Assembly: GCA_017397655.1 (NCBI GenBank)
Contig: JAFQIG010000018.1
Coordinates: forward strand, 1-64,000
Source of the DNA: Clostridia bacterium
GTDB lineage: Bacteria; Bacillota; Clostridia; Oscillospirales; Acutalibacteraceae
Direction of reading: 5' to 3'
DNA length: 64,000 bases
Made by a program: the position numbers and the translations under genes. The first letter of the stretch is position 1, and each line of letters opens with the position of its first letter. The notes under the pieces were generated by a model. The model had not been told where the DNA came from. It ran no database searches and saw only the letters and a program-made list of their open reading frames with translations. Below, one piece after another: positions 60,638 through 64,000 of the stretch.

Positions 60638-62389
60638 ATGCCAGCAGACGGTTTTTTTATTCACTATTTAAAAAACGAATTAAAAGAAAAGCTTGTCGGT
60701 TGCCGTGTTGAAAAAATACATCAACCGTCAAAGAACGAACTGACTTTGCATCTTCGGTCAAGAGGCGGAGCTTATAAGCTGTTTCTTTCCGCATCCTCGG
60801 ACAGTCCCCGTGCGCACATTACTCAGTATGCTCCCGAAAATCCCGCTAATCCGCCGATGCTTTGTATGCTTTTCAGAAAGCACCTGACATCCGCTCTGAT
60901 AACAGATGTGCGTCAGGCAGGACTTGACCGTATACTGTTTATCGACTTTGATGCAACCAACGAAATCGGTGACCGTGTAAAGCTTTGCCTGTCGCTTGAG
61001 CTTATGCACAAGCACAGCAACATCATTCTGCTGTCACAGAATAAGATTATTGATGCCGTAAAAAGAATAGATCTTACACAGTCATCTTACCGTCAGATTC
61101 TGCCGGGTCTGAATTACGTTCTGCCTCCCGAGCAGGACAAGGTAAATCTTCTGACTGATACTGCCGATGCTGTAATGGAAAGACTTTTCTTCGTCTCTCA
61201 GAAGCCGTTGTCATCAGCACTTCTGTCGAGTCTGCAGGGTGCATCCCCTCTCGTCTGCCGTGAGCTTTCATCACTTGTCAGCTCAGACGATCCGATTTTT
61301 GCCGATCTTTCCGATTCGCAAAAAGCCAGACTGCAAACGCTTCTTTGCGATCTCAAATCATCTCTCGAAAACAACGCCGGTCAACCGTTTATGCTTTGCG
61401 ACAACAACAAAAAGCCGACTGATTTTTCCTTTATCGATATCACGCAGTACGGATTTGCACGTACCCCCGTCAGATTCGATTCATTTTCCGAGCTGCTTGA
61501 CAATTTTTATTTTGAGCGTGACCGCCTTGACAGAACACGTCAGAGAGCTGCCGATATGCTCAAAGCTCTGACAAACACTTCATCAAGAATCGCACGTAAG
61601 CTTGTCTCACAGCGTCAGGAGCTCCTGCAGTGTGCCGACCGTGAAACGCTTCGAATCAATGCCGAGCTTATCAATGCGTATCTCGGTATGCTTCAGAAGG
61701 GTGCACCGTTTTACGATGTTCAGAATTATTATGATGAATGTAAAATAATAAGAATCCCTGCTGATCCTGCACTTTCGCCTGCTGCAAATGCCCAGAAGTA
61801 TTACAAGGCTTACCGCAAGGCAAAAACTGCCGAACAGATGCTCCAAAAGCTGATCGAAGAGGGCGAACAGGAGCTTCAGTACGTCGATACTCTTCTGGAT
61901 CTTGTCAGCCGTTCCGACAGCTCGGCAGAGCTTACGGAGCTTCGTGCAGAGATTGTAGCGGCAGGATATTTAAAGCACAAAGGACCTAAATCTCAGATAA
62001 AAAGCAATAAACCGTTACCGTTTATCGAATATACTTCAACCGACGGCTTTAAGATTTCCGTCGGCAGAAACAATATTCAGAATGACCGTTTGTCACTCAA
62101 AACAGCAAGAGGCAATGATCTGTGGCTTCACACACAAAAGATTCCCGGATCGCACGTTGTAATCACATCGGACGGCAAGGAAATACCGCCCACTACCATT
62201 GAGCAGGCGGCTATGATTGCGGCATACCACAGCAAGGCACGTGAATCCTCACAGGTTCCCGTTGATTACACTCTTGCCAAGCATCTCAAAAAGCCCGTCG
62301 GTGCAAAGCCGGGCAAGGTAATTTATCACGTTTACAATACGCTGATAATTACACCGCACAAGGACGAGGTCGAAAAGCTCCGTGTGTGA
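60638..62389 (+). CDS. rqcH: Rqc2/NFACT ribosome quality-control factor
   Basis: A 583-residue NEMF/FbpA/RqcH family protein that binds obstructed 50S subunits and adds C-terminal alanine tails. The NFACT-N domain (DGFFIHYLKNELKEKLVG, LMHKHSNIIL) is followed by coiled-coil middle regions (about 290-440) and the NFACT-R domain at the C-terminus (SVGRNNIQNDRLSL, LWLHTQKIPGSHVVI). Older annotation calls it fibronectin-binding protein. The start is three bases after prmA, and its stop abuts the stop of the small gene on the other strand. Confidence 0.93.
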   Translation: MPADGFFIHYLKNELKEKLVGCRVEKIHQPSKNELTLHLRSRGGAYKLFLSASSDSPRAHITQYAPENPANPPMLCMLFRKHLTSALITDVRQAGLDRILFIDFDATNEIGDRVKLCLSLELMHKHSNIILLSQNKIIDAVKRIDLTQSSYRQILPGLNYVLPPEQDKVNLLTDTADAVMERLFFVSQKPLSSALLSSLQGASPLVCRELSSLVSSDDPIFADLSDSQKARLQTLLCDLKSSLENNAGQPFMLCDNNKKPTDFSFIDITQYGFARTPVRFDSFSELLDNFYFERDRLDRTRQRAADMLKALTNTSSRIARKLVSQRQELLQCADRETLRINAELINAYLGMLQKGAPFYDVQNYYDECKIIRIPADPALSPAANAQKYYKAYRKAKTAEQMLQKLIEEGEQELQYVDTLLDLVSRSDSSAELTELRAEIVAAGYLKHKGPKSQIKSNKPLPFIEYTSTDGFKISVGRNNIQNDRLSLKTARGNDLWLHTQKIPGSHVVITSDGKEIPPTTIEQAAMIAAYHSKARESSQVPVDYTLAKHLKKPVGAKPGKVIYHVYNTLIITPHKDEVEKLRV

Positions 62390-62542
62390 TCACACTTTGC
62401 CTTCGATTTTAGCGGACAGCTGCCGAAGCTCTTCGATCGTATTTATCTCGATCCCTGATTCGATGATGCTGTTCCGTACAAAAAGCGGAAGCTTGTCGAA
62501 TTCCGCCTTGAGCACCGGATTTTCCGTATAAAATTTTGCCAT
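62390..62542 (-). CDS. small hypothetical protein
   Basis: A 50-residue acidic protein starting MAKFYTENPVLKAEFDKLP and containing ESGIEINTIEELRQLSAKI. The strong GGAGGTG site seven bases before the ATG and the protein-like composition support a real gene. I do not recognise a family. The longer frame from 62587 has no ribosome binding site. Confidence 0.6.
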   Translation of the reverse strand: MAKFYTENPVLKAEFDKLPLFVRNSIIESGIEINTIEELRQLSAKIEGKV

Positions 62543-62605
62543 CGGTTCACCTCCATGCAAATATATTTTTTGAACTGACAGGCTCAAAATACGGATTTTT
62601 TAGGG

Positions 62606-62634
62606 TTGACAAAAATTTTTTACTAAAGTATAAT
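62606..62634 (+). promoter_or_regulatory. promoter of ileS T-box leader
   Basis: TTGACA (62606-62611), 17 bases, TATAAT (62629-62634): full consensus. Confidence 0.92.
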
Positions 62635-62640
62635 ATTAAG

Positions 62641-62873
62641 GTATAAATGCTTTGACGGAAACGGACCCTTACAAGCGTTTCAGAGAGCCGACGGTCGGTG
62701 CGAGTCGGTACGTAAGTTCCGGTCAGATCATTCCCGAGCAGGACTTCTGACATTTTCAGGAAGTCTCGGCTTGCCCCGTTATCATGGCAACACAAGCGGC
62801 CGCTTTGGCGGCAAGCAGGGTGGTACCGCGGTTATTTAATCGTCCCTGAGCAAAAGCTCGGGGACGTTTTTTT
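62641..62873 (+). ncRNA. T-box leader (isoleucine)
   Basis: The conserved T-box bulge AGGGTGGTACCGCGG lies at 62817-62831, followed by a terminator (62841-62873). Upstream stem I carries AGAGAG and GGTGCGAG-type loops. The likely specifier codon is ATC at 62727-62729, in agreement with the downstream isoleucyl-tRNA synthetase. Uncharged tRNA-Ile should stabilise the antiterminator and switch ileS on. Confidence 0.95.
62841..62873 (+). terminator. T-box terminator
   Basis: cgtccctgagc (62841-62851) pairs with gctcggggacg (62856-62866) around AAAA, then seven T residues. Confidence 0.95.
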
Positions 62874-62908
62874 GATTATCAACGCTTTGCGTTTGGAGGT
62901 AGCTATTT

Positions 62909-64000
62909 ATGGCAGAACAGGAAAAAAACATCTTTATTGAAGCAGAACATGAAGTGCTTAACTTCTGGGAAGAAAACGACTGCTTCGGCAAGCTGAAAGA
63001 AAAAAATGCGGGACACGAGAGATTCCGTTTTCTTGACGGTCCCATTACAGCAAACAACCCTATGGGTATTCACCACGCATGGGGCAGAAGTCTTAAGGAT
63101 ATTTTCATCCGTTACAAGGCAATGCAGGGCTTTGACTGTCGTTATCAGAACGGCTTTGACGCACAGGGTCTGTGGGTAGAGGTCGAGGTTGAAAAGGAAC
63201 TCGGCTTTGAAACAAAGCGTGATATTGAAAACTACGGTATGGACAAGTTCACAAAGAAGTGTGTTGAACGTGTCAAGAAGTTCTCCGGCATCATTACAGA
63301 GCAGTCCAAGCGTCTGGGTCAGTGGATGGATTGGGACAACAGCTACTTTACACATACCGATAAAAACATTCAGGGTATCTGGTACTTCCTTAAAAAGTGT
63401 CACGAAAACGGCTGGCTTCGCAAGGAGTATAAGCCCATGCCCTGGTGTCCCCGTTGCGGTACATCTCTTTCCGAGCACGAAATGACAGGCTCTTACAAGA
63501 TGATGACCCACAACTCCGTATTCTTCAAGCTTCCGATAGTCGAAAACGGCAAAAAGATTCTTGTCTGGACAACAACTCCGTGGACACTTTCGTCCAACGT
63601 TGCCCTTGCCGTTAACCCCGAAATCGACTATGTAGAAGTCAGAATCGCAAGCGACGAAGCTCCCCTGATTCTTGCAAAGAACGCTATCAAGCATCTCGGT
63701 GATGACAAGCTTGAGGTTGTACGTCTTTTCAAGGGTGAAGAGCTTGTCGGACTTCACTTTGAGACCTGCTTCCCCGAATTTGAAGCACAACAGGGCATTG
63801 ATCACAAGATCGTTGCATGGGAAGACGTTGATGCAACTGAGGGTACAGGCGTTGTTCATATCGCTCCCGGTTGCGGTGCCGAGGACTTTGAGCTCGGTTG
63901 CAGACTCTCTCTCGCTCAGGTTATGCCCGTTGATGATACAGGTATCTTCCTTCAGGGCTTCGGCTTTATGACAGGTAAAGACAGTCACGTTATCGCTCCC
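62909..64000 (+). CDS. ileS: isoleucyl-tRNA synthetase (5' part)
   Basis: The first 364 codons run in frame to the window end; the full enzyme should be about 1000 residues. The HIGH-type motif is in GPITANNPMGIHHAWGRSL, in the form seen in the eukaryote-like (type 2) IleRS group, which is often mupirocin-tolerant. WCPRCGTSLSEHE is a zinc-like Cys pair, WTTTPWTLSSNVALAVNP starts the editing domain, and VVHIAPGCGAEDFELG lies inside it. GGAGG precedes the ATG. Controlled by the T-box leader. Confidence 0.95.
   Translation, partial: MAEQEKNIFIEAEHEVLNFWEENDCFGKLKEKNAGHERFRFLDGPITANNPMGIHHAWGRSLKDIFIRYKAMQGFDCRYQNGFDAQGLWVEVEVEKELGFETKRDIENYGMDKFTKKCVERVKKFSGIITEQSKRLGQWMDWDNSYFTHTDKNIQGIWYFLKKCHENGWLRKEYKPMPWCPRCGTSLSEHEMTGSYKMMTHNSVFFKLPIVENGKKILVWTTTPWTLSSNVALAVNPEIDYVEVRIASDEAPLILAKNAIKHLGDDKLEVVRLFKGEELVGLHFETCFPEFEAQQGIDHKIVAWEDVDATEGTGVVHIAPGCGAEDFELGCRLSLAQVMPVDDTGIFLQGFGFMTGKDSHVIAP

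Overview
The window looks like chromosomal DNA of a Gram-positive anaerobe of the class Clostridia, most likely a gut bacterium of the Ruminococcus/Oscillospiraceae type. Supporting signs are strong AGGAGG-type ribosome binding sites, many promoters of the form TTGACA-17-TATAAT, a T-box leader, an FMN riboswitch, a MecA adaptor, a DUF1540 protein, rubrerythrin, a dockerin-bearing surface protein and many carbohydrate enzymes. No phage, plasmid, transposase, CRISPR array or rRNA was seen. Mobile-like DNA is limited to short palindromic intergenic repeats. This placement is an inference from gene content, not from a database search.

Layout. 1-5.4 kb: intergenic palindromes, a PHP-domain hydrolase with a secreted partner, a secreted carbohydrate-binding-like lipoprotein, a repeat-rich gap and a secreted esterase. 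5.4-8.3 kb: an iron alcohol dehydrogenase-rubrerythrin operon, divergent from fructose-bisphosphate aldolase. 8.3-14.9 kb (minus strand): a run led by glycogen phosphorylase, followed by a CPBP protease, tadA, a MATE exporter and a cytidylate-kinase-like protein. 15-16.7 kb: mgtE behind an attenuator-type leader, then tRNA-Arg(CCU) with a truncated duplicate of its 5' half. 17-25.6 kb: GH16 glucanase, DUF1540 protein, rpsO-pnp, a histidine phosphatase with prs, FMN-controlled ribU and a GPH-type sugar transporter.

25.8-42.8 kb is dominated by three very large or repetitive surface proteins: a 1673-residue GLUG/beta-helix protein with a dockerin, a 590-residue LRR/Ig protein and a 1682-residue BspA-like LRR protein. 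Between the first and second lies a tightly overlapping housekeeping run (LMW phosphatase, GH127 arabinofuranosidase, rimI, tsaD, cysteine-cluster protein). The two LRR proteins are convergent and share an almost identical aromatic C-terminal tail.

43-48.8 kb: HAD hydrolase, a P-loop ATPase, then SAH deaminase, SAH hydrolase and ribulose-phosphate epimerase, with mecA. 48.9-58.4 kb is one same-strand run of eleven genes. It starts with an unusual Rnf-like trio (D, E, A) that lacks the redox subunits and most recognisable redox residues. It continues through a small membrane protein, a GH13 amylase, an LCP-like protein and a transglutaminase lipoprotein into a folate operon (folE, folP-folB fusion, folK) and a flavin reductase. 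58.4-64 kb: metK, prmA, rqcH, a small conserved-looking protein, and ileS (cut by the window end) behind its T-box.

The most interesting candidate for an undescribed system is the Rnf-like D-E-A membrane module at 48924-51649. Next are two structured leader RNAs that I cannot assign to a known class (upstream of mgtE and of the giant LRR gene), the shared WWQW...FGWIWY tail, and the tRNA-Arg partial duplication.
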